Positions 15,789 through 26,200 are shown, counted from the stretch's first letter. The stretch: 39,304 nucleotides of DNA from Candidatus Cryptobacteroides faecipullorum (GCA_017694885.1 JADIMH010000001.1:1-39304), one strand, 5' to 3'. Made by a program: numbers and translations. Notes: generated from the letters alone by a model not told the origin.

Positions 15789-17147
15789 ATGGGAGCATTT
15801 CATGCCTATGACATCCGCGGAGTCTATAATGCTGACTTTGACAAGGATACCGCCTATAAGGTAGGCTGTTTCATACCGGGGCTTCTGGGAACGGACAAGG
15901 TGCTGGTCGGGCGCGACTGCAGGGAGTCTTCGGATGAAATCCATGATTATCTTATCAAAGGCATAACCGATGCAGGGGCCGATGTCTATGACATCGGGCT
16001 CAGTACGACGCCTATGGTATATTTCGGTACGGCGAACTACGGTTTCAAGGCTTCGGTGCAGATTACGGCTTCGCACAATCCTGCCCGGTACAACGGGATG
16101 AAGGTCTCTTCTGAAAATGCCTTGCCTGTCGGCCTGGATAACGGACTGGGGCAGATCCGCGACTGGATCGAAGAAGGAAGGCCATGCCCGGCAGCTGAAA
16201 GGAAAGGTGCCGTGCACCGGATGGATATCCATAAGGATTATCTTGAATTCCTGTTGCGCTTCAGGCAGGACTATTCCGGACTGAAAATAGCGATGGATGT
16301 TTCCAATGGAATGGCCGCCCTTTACGTCAAAGAGATTTTCGGGGATGCTCCGGCATATATCTACGATACCATGGACGGGAGATTCCCAAACCACGAGCCG
16401 AATCCGTTGATTCCTGCCAATGTCGCCGACCTTAAAAGGCTTGTCGTAAATACCGGAGCCGATGTCGGTGTGATTTATGACGGCGATGCCGACAGGGTGA
16501 TGTTCGTAGACGAGAACGGCCGGTTTGTTTCGCCGGACCTGATGATTGCCGTGCTGGGGCACTGGTTCCTTGAAGAGAAAGGGCTTAAAGGCACGGTGCT
16601 TCAGGACATAAGAAGTTCCAAGGCAGTAGGGGAGTATCTTGCGCCTATGGGGGCAGTAATGGAGACCTGGAAGGTCGGCAGGGCATTCGCAGCCAGAAAA
16701 CTCAGGGAAATCGACGGCGTGTACGGCGGGGAGCTTGCCGGTCACTATTATTTCAGGGATTTTTTCTATTCTGATAGCGGATTGTTGGCTTCAATATTGA
16801 TACTCAATGTTATAGCCAAGATGAAGAAAAACGGTGTCACTCTCTCCGGCCTTATTTCAAGGATAGAGAAATACCGGAATTCCGGGGAAATCAATTTCAA
16901 GTTGGAGGACAAACGAGGAGCCATGGACGCAGTGAGGGATTATTTCATGAAAGAGGAAAAGGCTACTGCCTATATGGACTTCGACGGGTACAGGGTGGAA
17001 TTCCCGCAGTGGTGGTTTAACATAAGGCCATCAAACACGGAACCTTACCTGAGATTCATATGCGAGGCTTCTTCCCAGGAACTGCTTGATGAAAAGGTAC
17101 GGAAGGTAAAGGATCTGCTGTCAAGGGAATTCGCTGCAGAACTGTAG
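15789..17147 (+). CDS. phosphomannomutase/phosphoglucomutase
   Basis: The 452-residue alpha-D-phosphohexomutase interconverts hexose 1- and 6-phosphates for nucleotide-sugar and glycan synthesis. The phosphoserine loop TASHNPARYNGMK is at about residue 93, the Mg loop DGDADRVMF at about 231, the sugar-specificity loop GGELAGHYYF at about 312, and the phosphate-binding loop RPSNTEPYLRF at about 413. The specificity loop GGE(L/M)SGH type fits dual mannose/glucose use, but specificity is inferred. A 400-residue open frame on the opposite strand is a shadow. Confidence 0.94.
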   Translation: MGAFHAYDIRGVYNADFDKDTAYKVGCFIPGLLGTDKVLVGRDCRESSDEIHDYLIKGITDAGADVYDIGLSTTPMVYFGTANYGFKASVQITASHNPARYNGMKVSSENALPVGLDNGLGQIRDWIEEGRPCPAAERKGAVHRMDIHKDYLEFLLRFRQDYSGLKIAMDVSNGMAALYVKEIFGDAPAYIYDTMDGRFPNHEPNPLIPANVADLKRLVVNTGADVGVIYDGDADRVMFVDENGRFVSPDLMIAVLGHWFLEEKGLKGTVLQDIRSSKAVGEYLAPMGAVMETWKVGRAFAARKLREIDGVYGGELAGHYYFRDFFYSDSGLLASILILNVIAKMKKNGVTLSGLISRIEKYRNSGEINFKLEDKRGAMDAVRDYFMKEEKATAYMDFDGYRVEFPQWWFNIRPSNTEPYLRFICEASSQELLDEKVRKVKDLLSREFAAEL

Positions 17148-17180
17148 TTGTAGCAAAAGGTCCAAGAAAACATATTCATA

Positions 17181-17609
17181 ATGAAAACATCTAAAAGAAC
17201 AGCCGCTGCCATTGCAGCGTTTGCCGCAGGCATAATTTCAGCCTTTGCAGGCAATGATACAGGAAAAGTCACTGTGCTGACTGAGGAGCAGTACAGGATT
17301 TCAGTAGAAGATTTCACGACCGAGGAATGGGAGTATCTCGGAGAAGGTCCGGCTATTGTTGACTTTTATGCAGACTGGTGCGGTCCGTGCCGGAGACTTG
17401 CCCCTATAATGGAGGAACTGGCAGGAAAGTATGACGGGAAGGTCAGGTTTTACAAGGTCAATGTCGACAATGCCAGGAAACTTTCCGCCGCTTATGGGAT
17501 ACGTTCAATTCCTTCGGTGCTCTTTATCCCTGCCGAAAGGGAGCCTCAGATGAATGTCGGTCTGATGTCTGAAGAAGAGTTTTCCGAAAAGATAGAAGAA
17601 CTGCTGTAG
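17181..17609 (+). CDS. exported thioredoxin-family protein
   Basis: The 142-residue protein has an N-terminal signal peptide (SKRTAAAIAAFAAGIISAFAG) and a thioredoxin fold with the active site WCGPC at about residue 65. A cis-Pro is visible in RSIPSVLFIP. The signal sequence places it in the periplasm, where it could reduce or exchange disulfides. It is a possible partner for DsbD, encoded elsewhere in this window; that link is inference. It is the last gene of the operon and ends just before a strong terminator. Confidence 0.92.
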   Translation: MKTSKRTAAAIAAFAAGIISAFAGNDTGKVTVLTEEQYRISVEDFTTEEWEYLGEGPAIVDFYADWCGPCRRLAPIMEELAGKYDGKVRFYKVNVDNARKLSAAYGIRSIPSVLFIPAEREPQMNVGLMSEEEFSEKIEELL

Positions 17610-17634
17610 CCGGGATACCGGCCGCATAAAGCAC

Positions 17635-17670
17635 AAGGGCAGCCATTCCGCGGAAAGGCTGCCCTTTATT
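17635..17670. terminator. terminator between the thioredoxin and rubrerythrin genes
   Basis: Arms AAGGGCAGCC (17635-17644) and GGCTGCCCTT (17657-17666) form a perfect 10-bp stem, followed by TATT on the + strand. It ends the ruvX-def-phosphomutase-thioredoxin transcript and may also stop the convergent rubrerythrin transcript. Confidence 0.85.
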
Positions 17671-17693
17671 GTGACTGTGACGTAGAGAGAATG

Positions 17694-18248
17694 CTATTTC
17701 TTGAAATAGCGGTTATAAAGGCCCTGGAAACCGGCACCGTGGCGGGCTTCATCCTTGGCCATTTCATGGACTGTGTCATGTATGGCGTCGAGGTTCTGTG
17801 CCTTGGCGAGTTTTGCGATACGGAGCTTGTCTTCGCAGGCGCCGCCTTCAGCTTCGATCCTCTTTTCAAGGTTGGTCTTGGTGTCCCATACCACTTCTCC
17901 GAGAAGTTCGGCGAATTTTGCAGCATGCTCAGCCTCTTCGAAAGCATATCTCTTGAATGCCTCGGCGATTTCAGGATAGCCTTCCCTGTCAGCCTGGCGG
18001 CTCATGGCAAGGTACATTCCGACTTCGGAGCATTCACCGTTGAAATGGTCGTGAAGGCCTTCAAGGATAACCGGGTCGACACCCTGTGCGACTCCGAGCC
18101 TGTGCTCGTCGGCCCAGGCTTTCGCGCCTTCGGTTTCGACTACTTCAACGAACTTGTCTGCCTTGGCGTGGCATACAGGGCATTCAGCCGGCGGGTTCTC
18201 TCCTTCGTATACATATCCGCATACGAGGCATCTGAATTTCTTTTTCAT
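17694..18248 (-). CDS. rubrerythrin with N-terminal rubredoxin domain (reverse type)
   Basis: The 184-residue protein reduces hydrogen peroxide in anaerobes. The rubredoxin-like iron site comes first (Cys 7, 10, 23 and 26: CLVC and CPVC). The ferritin-like diiron domain follows, with EEAEHAAKF and a late DEARHGAGF. This domain order is the reverse of classical rubrerythrin, where rubredoxin is C-terminal. The first ATG is preceded by AAAGGAG, a clear ribosome-binding site that is rare in this window. The gene has a perfect promoter and an inverted repeat in the leader, so it looks regulated. Confidence 0.95.
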   Translation of the reverse strand: MKKKFRCLVCGYVYEGENPPAECPVCHAKADKFVEVVETEGAKAWADEHRLGVAQGVDPVILEGLHDHFNGECSEVGMYLAMSRQADREGYPEIAEAFKRYAFEEAEHAAKFAELLGEVVWDTKTNLEKRIEAEGGACEDKLRIAKLAKAQNLDAIHDTVHEMAKDEARHGAGFQGLYNRYFKK

Positions 18249-18290
18249 GTTTTTATCTCCTTTTAAAAGTTGTTGGACAATTCTGTCGGT

Positions 18291-18311
18291 AATTTTGAAT
18301 TACTCAAAATT
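18291..18311. promoter_or_regulatory. inverted repeat just downstream of the rubrerythrin promoter (putative operator)
   Basis: AATTTTGA (18291-18298) and TCAAAATT (18304-18311) form perfect 8-bp arms 5 nt apart. The site spans about +6 to +26 of the predicted rubrerythrin transcript. The size and position suit a dimeric repressor. It is not an obvious match to the PerR or Fur boxes I know. Confidence 0.55.
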
Positions 18312-18321
18312 GAATCCTTGG

Positions 18322-18352
18322 CAAAGGTAATTGTTTTTTCTGATTACCCAAA
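18322..18352 (-). promoter_or_regulatory. promoter of rubrerythrin
   Basis: TTTG (18352-18349), a 19-nt spacer and TACCTTTG (18329-18322) match the consensus perfectly. The start is near 18317, leaving a leader of about 70 nt that contains the inverted repeat. Confidence 0.85.
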
Positions 18353-18360
18353 AATATACG

Positions 18361-18391
18361 TTGAAAAAATCAAGGCGAATGATTATCTTTG
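18361..18391 (+). promoter_or_regulatory. promoter of the SLC13-type permease gene
   Basis: TTG (18361-18363), a 20-nt spacer and TATCTTTG (18384-18391) match the -7 box exactly and the -33 box partly. The start is near 18396, about 60 nt before the ATG. It lies directly behind the divergent rubrerythrin promoter. Confidence 0.7.
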
Positions 18392-18455
18392 TAAAGATAT
18401 GCCTGTAACTGCATAATTCGGGCCCATACTGTTCCCAAAATCACATTTTTTATTC

Positions 18456-20318
18456 ATGATGGTCATTACGCTTATTGTTCTTGTCATAGCGTCTGCTTTT
18501 TTTGTCTCCGGGAAAGTCCGTTCGGACATAGTCGCGCTGTGCGCCCTTCTGGCTTTGATGGTATCCGGTGTGCTGACTCCGGAAGAAGCGCTTTCCGGTT
18601 TTTCAAACAACGTGGTCATAATGATGGTCGGCCTTTTCGTAGTGGGCGGCGCCATATTCCAGACAGGACTGGCAAAGAAGATAAGTTCCAAAATCCTTGA
18701 ATTTGCCGGAACGAGCGAGATCAGGCTTTTCCTTCTTGTGATGCTCGTGACAGGTGCGATAGGGGCTTTCGTCAGCAATACCGGGACCGTAGCCCTGATG
18801 CTTCCCATCGTAGTAAGCATGGCGCACAATGCGGGAATCAATTCCAGAAGGCTTCTCATGCCTCTGGCTTTTGCCAGCAGCATGGGAGGAATGATGACCC
18901 TTATAGGTACGCCTCCCAACCTTATAATAAGCGATACGCTTTCAAACGCAGGCTTTGAGCCGCTGTCTTTCTTTTCATTTACCCCTGTGGGCCTGATCTG
19001 CATAGTTACGGGCACTCTGGTGCTTCTTCCGTTGACGAAGTGGTTCCTTAACAGGAAGGAACCGCAGGAATCCAAGGCGGCCTCAGGCAAGACCCTTGTG
19101 CAGCTGGCCAAGGAGTATGACTTGTCGGGCAACCTGTTCCGTCTTCGTGCAGTTCAGGGATCCAAGGCCATAGGAAAGACTATCGTTGAGATGGACGTTA
19201 GAAAGGTGTATAGGCTTAATGTGTTGGAAATCCGGAGGATAGAGTCGGCCCAGCACAGGTTTCTGAAAACGGTCACCCAGAAACTTGCATCTGCAGGTAC
19301 GATTATAAAAAACGGCGATGTCCTTTATGTGACAGGAAATATTTCATCGGTCGAGGCTTTTGTCAGGGATATGGGGCTTGAACTTTTGGACGAGCATGAT
19401 TCAGAGATGACTACCAGAAACGGCAAGGCTTTGGCGTTCTATGATATAGGTATAGCTGAGATACTGCTTATGCCTTCTTCCAGAATATTGAACCAGACTG
19501 TCAAAGAGGCCGGATTTAGGGATAAATTCAATGTCAATGTTCTGGGTATCAGGAGGAAGAAAGACTATATACTCCATGATCTCGGAGAAGCCGTGATACA
19601 TGACGGAGATGTGCTTCTGGTGCAGGGCGCATGGCAGGACATCGCACGCTTGAGCAAGGAAGATACCGAATGGGTGGTGCTCGGACAGCCTCTGGCCGAG
19701 GCCCAGAAAGTTACTTTGGACTATAAGGCTCCGGTAGCGGCCGTCATCATGATTGCCATGATCGCCATGATGGTGTTCGATTTCATTCCGGTAGCTCCTG
19801 TCACTGCAGTGATGATAGCCGGCATGATGATGGTTCTTACAGGATGTTTCAGGAATGTGGAGGCGGCCTATAAAACCATAAACTGGGAGACGATAGTGCT
19901 TTTTGCGGCGATGCTTCCGATGTCTCTGGCTCTGGAGAAGACAGGCATTTCGGGTTACATAGCGGATGCGATGACCGGAGGTCTCGGCTCGCATGGCCCT
20001 ATGCTGCTGATGGCCGGGGTGTATTTCACTACGTCTTTGATGACCATGTTTATAAGCAACACCGTAACGGCAGTGCTTATGGCACCTATCGCCCTGCAGT
20101 GCGCCCTGCAGGCAGGAGTGAATCCGGTGCCGTTCCTGTTTGCCGTGACGGTTGCGGCAAGCATGTGTTTCGCATCGCCTTTCTCTACTCCTCCTAACGC
20201 TCTGGTAATGAGAGCCGGACAGTATTCTTTCATGGATTATGTGAAAGTAGGGCTTCCTCTGCAGGTGATAATGGGGGTAGTTATGGTTCTGGTACTTCCT
20301 CTCCTGTTCCCGTTCTGA
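18456..20318 (+). CDS. SLC13/DASS-family anion permease with two TrkA-C domains
   Basis: The 620-residue inner-membrane protein has an N-terminal half of about six helices (VITLIVLVIASAFFVSGKV onward, with the SNTGTVALMLP motif), a central soluble part, and a second membrane half with a matching SNTVTAVLMAP motif. The paired SNT motifs are the sodium/substrate hairpins of the divalent-anion:Na+ symporter family. The soluble part has two TrkA-C (RCK-C-like) domains, at about residues 225-305 and 330-398, which suggests ligand-gated control. The substrate may be sulfate, dicarboxylate or phosphate and cannot be told. It is divergent from rubrerythrin. Confidence 0.9.
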   Translation: MMVITLIVLVIASAFFVSGKVRSDIVALCALLALMVSGVLTPEEALSGFSNNVVIMMVGLFVVGGAIFQTGLAKKISSKILEFAGTSEIRLFLLVMLVTGAIGAFVSNTGTVALMLPIVVSMAHNAGINSRRLLMPLAFASSMGGMMTLIGTPPNLIISDTLSNAGFEPLSFFSFTPVGLICIVTGTLVLLPLTKWFLNRKEPQESKAASGKTLVQLAKEYDLSGNLFRLRAVQGSKAIGKTIVEMDVRKVYRLNVLEIRRIESAQHRFLKTVTQKLASAGTIIKNGDVLYVTGNISSVEAFVRDMGLELLDEHDSEMTTRNGKALAFYDIGIAEILLMPSSRILNQTVKEAGFRDKFNVNVLGIRRKKDYILHDLGEAVIHDGDVLLVQGAWQDIARLSKEDTEWVVLGQPLAEAQKVTLDYKAPVAAVIMIAMIAMMVFDFIPVAPVTAVMIAGMMMVLTGCFRNVEAAYKTINWETIVLFAAMLPMSLALEKTGISGYIADAMTGGLGSHGPMLLMAGVYFTTSLMTMFISNTVTAVLMAPIALQCALQAGVNPVPFLFAVTVAASMCFASPFSTPPNALVMRAGQYSFMDYVKVGLPLQVIMGVVMVLVLPLLFPF

Positions 20319-20380
20319 AAACATTTCCTCGGATTCCGGATATGTTCCTGACGGCAGGAATAAAACACATTTAAAGAGAA

Positions 20381-23224
20381 ATGGTTCCTTTTCTTAAGCA
20401 GGTAGCTGCATACTATTTTACCGGTCATTGCGGGGATCTGTGTTTTGTTTTCCCGAACCGCAGATCGATGGTGTTTTTCCGCAAATACCTTTCAGAAGTT
20501 GTGGCCGGGCATTCCGATGTACCGGTCAAGGCTCCTGAAATGTATACCATAAATGATTTTTTCGCAAAGGCTTACGGAGGCAGAAGCGCAGACAGGATCA
20601 CCCTTTTGCTGGAACTGTACGGGTGCTACAGGAAACTGAATCCCAAGGCTGAAAGTCTTGACGAGTTCATTTTCTGGGGGGATATCCTTCTCGGGGATTT
20701 CAACGATGTGGACAAATACCTGGCTGATCCTTCCCGCCTTTATGCCAATGTGGCCGATTTCAAGTCAATGCAGGATACGTATGAATACCTGACCGAAACC
20801 CAGAGAGAAGCCATAGGGAATTTTGTCAGGCACTTCAATGACAGGAGCGGACGTCTTACTGTCGATCTCGGTTCAGGGAATCCGAATGTCAAGGAGCGGT
20901 TCCTTCAGATATGGACCATACTTTATCCTCTGTACTGCAGTTTCAGAGAAACATTGTCATCCAAGGGTCTGGCATATGAGGGGATGATCTACAGAGGACT
21001 TGCGGAACGCCTGCAGGAAGAGCCTGTCGCTGCGATCCTTAACCGGATTTTCCATCGCGAAATGAAATATGTATTCGTCGGGCTGAATGCGCTGAACGAA
21101 TGCGAGAAGACACTGATGCGCAGGATGCGGGACTGCGGCGCGGCTGAATTCTGCTGGGATTATTCAGGTACAATGATACAGGACAGCCGGAACAAGTCCT
21201 CATTTTTCATGTCTGAAAACGTAAAGTCCTTTCCTCAGAGTTTCCCTTTGGATACTGAAGGGACGGGTACCCCGTCTTTCAAGATAATAAGCGTCCCTTC
21301 GTCCATAGGACAGGTAAAGCAGGTGCCCGACATATTGAAAGGAAGCGGGGATTTTGCCATAGTCCTTCCCGACGAGTCTCTGTTGATGCCGCTTCTGGAT
21401 ACAATACCTCCTGAAATAAAGGATATCAATGTGACAATGGGTTATCCTATGTCCGGAAGTTCGTTCTACAGCATGATGAAGGAAATTTCGGCTATGCAGC
21501 TGCATACAAGGAAAAGAGGTGATGTATGGTGTTTCTATTACCGCCAGGTATGGTCCCTGTTTTCAAACAGCATCTTCAGAAAGGCAATGGGGCCGGAAGG
21601 TGAAGCCATAGCCTTAAGGATCAAGTCCGAGGCTAAGCTGTATATTCCCCAGACAGATTTCAAAGGCAGCGGGCTGTTTGAAACGGTATTCTCTCCTGCA
21701 GTTACGGACCAGAAGACTGCGGCAAAAGAGCAGATAGACTCCCTTGCTTCATATCAGATGCGGCTGATAAGCATGATAGCCCCTTTGCTGGAAGAGGATG
21801 TCTCCCTTGCAGTGGAGCTCGAATTCGCGAAGGAGTACTACAGGTGCGTCAACCGGCTGAAAGGGTTTTCCCTGGAAGTATTGCCCTTGACGTATATAAG
21901 ATTGCTGGATCAGTTGCTGGGAACCGTTGCCGTCCCGTTCAAGGGTGAACCTCTGAAAGGTCTTCAGATTATGGGACCGTTGGAAACCAGGGCATTGGAT
22001 TTCAGAAATCTTGTTCTGCTCTCGGCCAATGAAGGGATTTTCCCGAAAAGAAGTGTCAGTTCTTCGTTCATTCCTCCGGAGTTGAGGAAAGGTTTCGGCT
22101 TGCCGACATATGAGTATCAGGATGCTGTCTGGGCATATTATTTCTACAGAATGGTGACAAGGGCCGAGAATGTCTGGATTATGTACGATTCCAGAACCGA
22201 AGGGATGAAGACCGGCGAGGAAAGCCGGTATATCAAACAGCTGGAATACCATTTCAGGCTCTCTCCGGAGAGATATGCAGCAGATGCCAGGGCAAGGTCT
22301 GTATCGCCGGTCCTGGAAATAGAAAAGACCCCTCAGGATGTCGAGACCATAAGGTCAAAGGACCTTTCGGCCACATCCATCCAGAATTATATCGCCTGTC
22401 CTGCTAAATTCTATTACTCTGCGGTAAAAGGTCTGGTCGCAGGAGAGGAAGTGTCCGAGACGATGGATGCCGCTATGGTCGGAACCGTGTACCATGGACT
22501 TATGCAGTTTCTGTATCAGGTGCCTTCGGGAGCCGTTACCCGGAAATACATAACAGGGTGGATGAAGCGCACGGACGATATAAAATCCAAGGTCAGGTCT
22601 CTGATGCTGGAGCAGCTCAGGGATGTGGAGATAACCGGAAGGAATCTGGTGGTCGGAGATGTCATTGTCAGATATGTGCTCAAAACGCTTGAAAGGGATC
22701 TGGAACTCATGACAGACAAAGGAACGGATTCGTTCCGTATAATAGGACTCGAGAAAAGGCTGAAGACCGAAACGGGAGGATTCAGGCTTAAAGGGTTCAT
22801 AGACAGGATTGACAGTTTCGCTGACGGCGAAATCCGCGTGGTGGATTATAAAACGGGCAAAGTCCTGCCTGAAGATATGCAGATAACGGATGCGGATGCG
22901 GAGAAGACTGCAGGAATGTTTTTCGGTGATACGCCTTACGGCAAAAAACCTAAAATCGCTTTCCAGCTGTTCATATACGATAAGCTCTTGCGGGCAAACG
23001 GCCTGGACAAAGGGTGCAGGATCATTGATTCCGTCTATTCGACGGCAAAGCTTTTCAGCGGGCCCCCTCAGTCGGAATACATGGGAGAGGAATTCTACGG
23101 ACTTATGGATGAAGGGCTCGGAAAAGTACTGGAGGAAATGTCTGACCTTTCAGTGCCTTTCAGAAGGACAGAGGATGAAGAGGTGTGTGCATACTGTGAT
23201 TTCAGGACAATCTGCGGGAGGTAG
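20381..23224 (+). CDS. addB: AddB-like PD-(D/E)XK nuclease subunit with Fe-S motif
   Basis: The 947-residue protein is the AddB-type partner of the helicase-nuclease that processes double-strand breaks. The N-terminal helicase-like region has no Walker A motif, so ATP is probably not hydrolysed here. The C-terminal nuclease domain has a first Cys in IACPAKFYYS (about 671), His in GTVYHGLMQF, Asp in GFIDRIDSF, the DYK catalytic motif in VVDYKTGK (about 822), and a final CxxCxxxxxC cluster, CAYCDFRTIC. The four Cys match the iron-sulfur staple of AddB nucleases. addA follows after 5 bp. AddB sequences diverge widely, so the name rests mainly on context. Confidence 0.88.
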   Translation: MVPFLKQVAAYYFTGHCGDLCFVFPNRRSMVFFRKYLSEVVAGHSDVPVKAPEMYTINDFFAKAYGGRSADRITLLLELYGCYRKLNPKAESLDEFIFWGDILLGDFNDVDKYLADPSRLYANVADFKSMQDTYEYLTETQREAIGNFVRHFNDRSGRLTVDLGSGNPNVKERFLQIWTILYPLYCSFRETLSSKGLAYEGMIYRGLAERLQEEPVAAILNRIFHREMKYVFVGLNALNECEKTLMRRMRDCGAAEFCWDYSGTMIQDSRNKSSFFMSENVKSFPQSFPLDTEGTGTPSFKIISVPSSIGQVKQVPDILKGSGDFAIVLPDESLLMPLLDTIPPEIKDINVTMGYPMSGSSFYSMMKEISAMQLHTRKRGDVWCFYYRQVWSLFSNSIFRKAMGPEGEAIALRIKSEAKLYIPQTDFKGSGLFETVFSPAVTDQKTAAKEQIDSLASYQMRLISMIAPLLEEDVSLAVELEFAKEYYRCVNRLKGFSLEVLPLTYIRLLDQLLGTVAVPFKGEPLKGLQIMGPLETRALDFRNLVLLSANEGIFPKRSVSSSFIPPELRKGFGLPTYEYQDAVWAYYFYRMVTRAENVWIMYDSRTEGMKTGEESRYIKQLEYHFRLSPERYAADARARSVSPVLEIEKTPQDVETIRSKDLSATSIQNYIACPAKFYYSAVKGLVAGEEVSETMDAAMVGTVYHGLMQFLYQVPSGAVTRKYITGWMKRTDDIKSKVRSLMLEQLRDVEITGRNLVVGDVIVRYVLKTLERDLELMTDKGTDSFRIIGLEKRLKTETGGFRLKGFIDRIDSFADGEIRVVDYKTGKVLPEDMQITDADAEKTAGMFFGDTPYGKKPKIAFQLFIYDKLLRANGLDKGCRIIDSVYSTAKLFSGPPQSEYMGEEFYGLMDEGLGKVLEEMSDLSVPFRRTEDEEVCAYCDFRTICGR

Positions 23225-23229
23225 GAGCT

Positions 23230-26200
23230 ATGATAGAGATAATGAAAGCATCGGCAGGATCGGGCAAGACCTTCAACCTGGCCAGAAAATACATAACGCT
23301 GCTGTTCAAGAAGCAGGACAGGTATGCTTACCGGCATATTCTCGCCGTCACGTTTACGAACAAGGCTACGGACGAGATGAAGCGGCGTATAATTAAAGAG
23401 CTTTATATCCTGGCGTGCAGCCCTGAAAAGTCAGGATACCTGAAATATTTTATGGTAGACGGACTTCCCGAAGCGGCTCATGACGGCATAGATGAAAGCG
23501 ATCTGGTCCGGGAACTTCCTGGGAAACCCGGGCAGAAGATCACCCTAAAGGCTTTGTCCGGCAGTGCCGGTACTCTCCTGTGCGATATCCTGCACGACTA
23601 CAGCGCTTTTGCGGTGAGCACTATAGACCGGTTTTTCCAGCAGACGCTGAAGGCTTTTTCCAGAGAGATAGGCCAGTTCGCATCCTATCAGGTGGAGCTT
23701 GACAAGAATTCCCTCGTGGCGGAGAGCGTAGACCGTCTTCTGGATGCTCTCACCGAATCTGATACAGGTCTGTTGAAATGGCTGACGGACAGCGTGATGG
23801 AAGAAATAGAGGCCGGAGGGCGGTATAATCTTGAAAAAACGCTTGAAGCCATGGCCTGCAGGCTGAAGTCGGACGAACACAGGGCTATGGTCGAGGATCT
23901 CGGGATAGATGAGGAAAAAACCTATTCGAAAGAGAATCTTTCTTCAATAAGAAAAGCCTGTACCGGGACAATAAAAGACTTTACGGATTCCGTAAAATCC
24001 GCGGCAGAAGCCGCTCTCAATGTCCTGCAGGAAGCAGGCATAGAACCTGAAAAATCCAACAGAGGATTCATGAAGGCCCTGTACGGCTATCAGTCGGTAA
24101 CTGTGACGGAGCGGATAGACGCCCCGACGGACAGTTTCATGACCAAGGCCGCCGATTGCGAACAGTGGTTCCCGAAGTCGAGGGCCAATGCCTGCTTGCC
24201 GAAAGTATATCCTGCACTGGAGGGGCCTTTGAATGCTTTCTGTTCCCTTTTCGGTCTTCCGTTCAAGGCATACAATACGGCGCGTATCCTCAGGAACCAG
24301 CTATATAGTCTGGGAATCGCGGGAGAACTGTACAAGGAATTCAACGCTCTGATGAAAGAGAAGAACGTTCTGAGCATAGATGATTCGAACACTATTCTTA
24401 AAAACATCATCGACGGAAGCGATGCGCCTTTCATATATGAAAAGACCGGCGTAAGGTTCGAGAATTTCCTGCTTGATGAATTCCAGGATACATCACGCAT
24501 ACAGTGGGACAATTTCCGTCCGCTTCTCCATAACAGCGAGGCGCAGGGGTTCGACAGCCTTATTGTCGGAGATGTAAAGCAGAGCATATACCGTTGGAGG
24601 GGGTCTGACTGGAACCTTTTCCACCATGAACTCCAGGACGAGTTCCCGGGATGCCGCAATACCGGACTGGATACCAATTTCAGAAGTCTCGGAGGCATAG
24701 TCGCTTTCAACAATGCATTTTTCCCTCTGGCCGCCGGTCTTCTGGATGCACAGTACCGGTCTGTTGCCGGAGATCAGGAAGGCGATTCTATCAGGTCGAT
24801 ATATGAAGGGGTGGAGCAGAAAGCCGGCAGATCATCTTCCGGTCAAGGGTTTGTCAGAATGGTATTCTGCAGCCGGGACAGCGAGAACGGAATGGTGCTC
24901 GGAACCGTCCGAGAACTGGAAGGGAAAGGAATCCCCCGGGGCGATATCGCCGTTCTGGTCAGGAACAACTCTTCCGGAGCGGACATAGCGGCATACCTTA
25001 TAGATAACGGGATAGACGTGATTACTGATGATTCCCTGAAGGTCAAGTCTTCCGTGACTGTCCGCAGGATAGTGTCGCTCCTTTCATATATGGAAAATCC
25101 GTCCGATACCGTCAGCGGCTATCTGGCGAGGAAACTCCAGATAGAATCCTTCGGGGATTACCGTTCCCTTTCCGGCCTGTGCGAGGACCTGATCCGCAAG
25201 GTCAGGGCGGCTGATCCGGAATCTTTTGAAAGCGAAATACTTTACATCCAGTCATTCATGGACTATGTCCAGGATTATGCGGTATCCGAGGGGAATGACC
25301 TGCACGGTTTTCTCAGGGCATGGGCGGACGCCGATCCCAACATAAGCTCACCGTCTGTTTCCGATGCAGTGAGGATAATGACTGTCCACAAGTCCAAAGG
25401 ACTCGATTTCCCTTATGTCATATTCCCTTATGCCGAGAACATCACTTTTTACAAGTCCGGCAACCACTGGTGTTCGCCGGATCTGGCAGGTACGGGACTG
25501 GAAGGGAAGGCAGAAGGCCTGTACGATGTACGGCTGTCGTCCGGAAGCGTCCAGACGCTTTTTGATGCCGACTATCGTAAAGAACTGAAGCTCCAGTATG
25601 TAGACAATATCAACACTGCCTATGTCGCATTGACCCGTGCTTCGGAAGGCATGGTCATTATAGCCTCCGGCCCTTCTGCCTCATTCCTGAAAAGGATGGA
25701 GACCGGAGGAGAACCGTCGTTTTCGGATTTTTCCCAGATGCTTTACTGGTTTGCGGAAAGTCAGGATGCCCTCGAACTGTCCCGAACTGAGACTGAAGAA
25801 GATACGGTATTGTTTTCCATGGGCCGGATCGAACCGGCGGAAAAGAAGCAGGAGTCTTCCGGGGTGATATCTGTCCCGTCCGGTTATCCGTCCTGGCCTC
25901 TTGACGGAAACCCTGGTGACGCATCTTCACCCGAGGAAATTTCCGGACTGCCGGTAGGGGAGCGCGGAAGGCTCAAGTTCAGTACGGATGCTGCCGGTTT
26001 CTTTTCAGACGACGGCAGAGCGGGGGTTTCGGCTTCGCACCGGCTTAAAGGAATAGTCCTGCATGACATACTTTCCAGGGTGACCCTTCCGGAAGACCTG
26101 CGGCAGGCCGTGGATACGGCTGTGTATGACGGGGATATGGATGAGTCAGAGTCGGAAGAGGCATATTCGCTGCTTTCGGACCGCATTGCAGGTGCCGTCG

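Noticed and set aside
15543..16745. A 400-residue open frame on the - strand
   Set aside because: It lies opposite def and the phosphohexomutase, both with full catalytic motifs. Its sequence is low in recognisable motifs and rich in His, Arg and Pro, as expected for an antisense shadow.
19401..20324. A 307-residue open frame on the - strand
   Set aside because: It is antisense to the SLC13-type permease, has extreme His and Arg content and no promoter or family resemblance.
20345..20360. Inverted repeat TTCCTG-ACGG-CAGGAA between the permease and addB genes
   Set aside because: The stem is short and no T run follows, so I do not call it a terminator.
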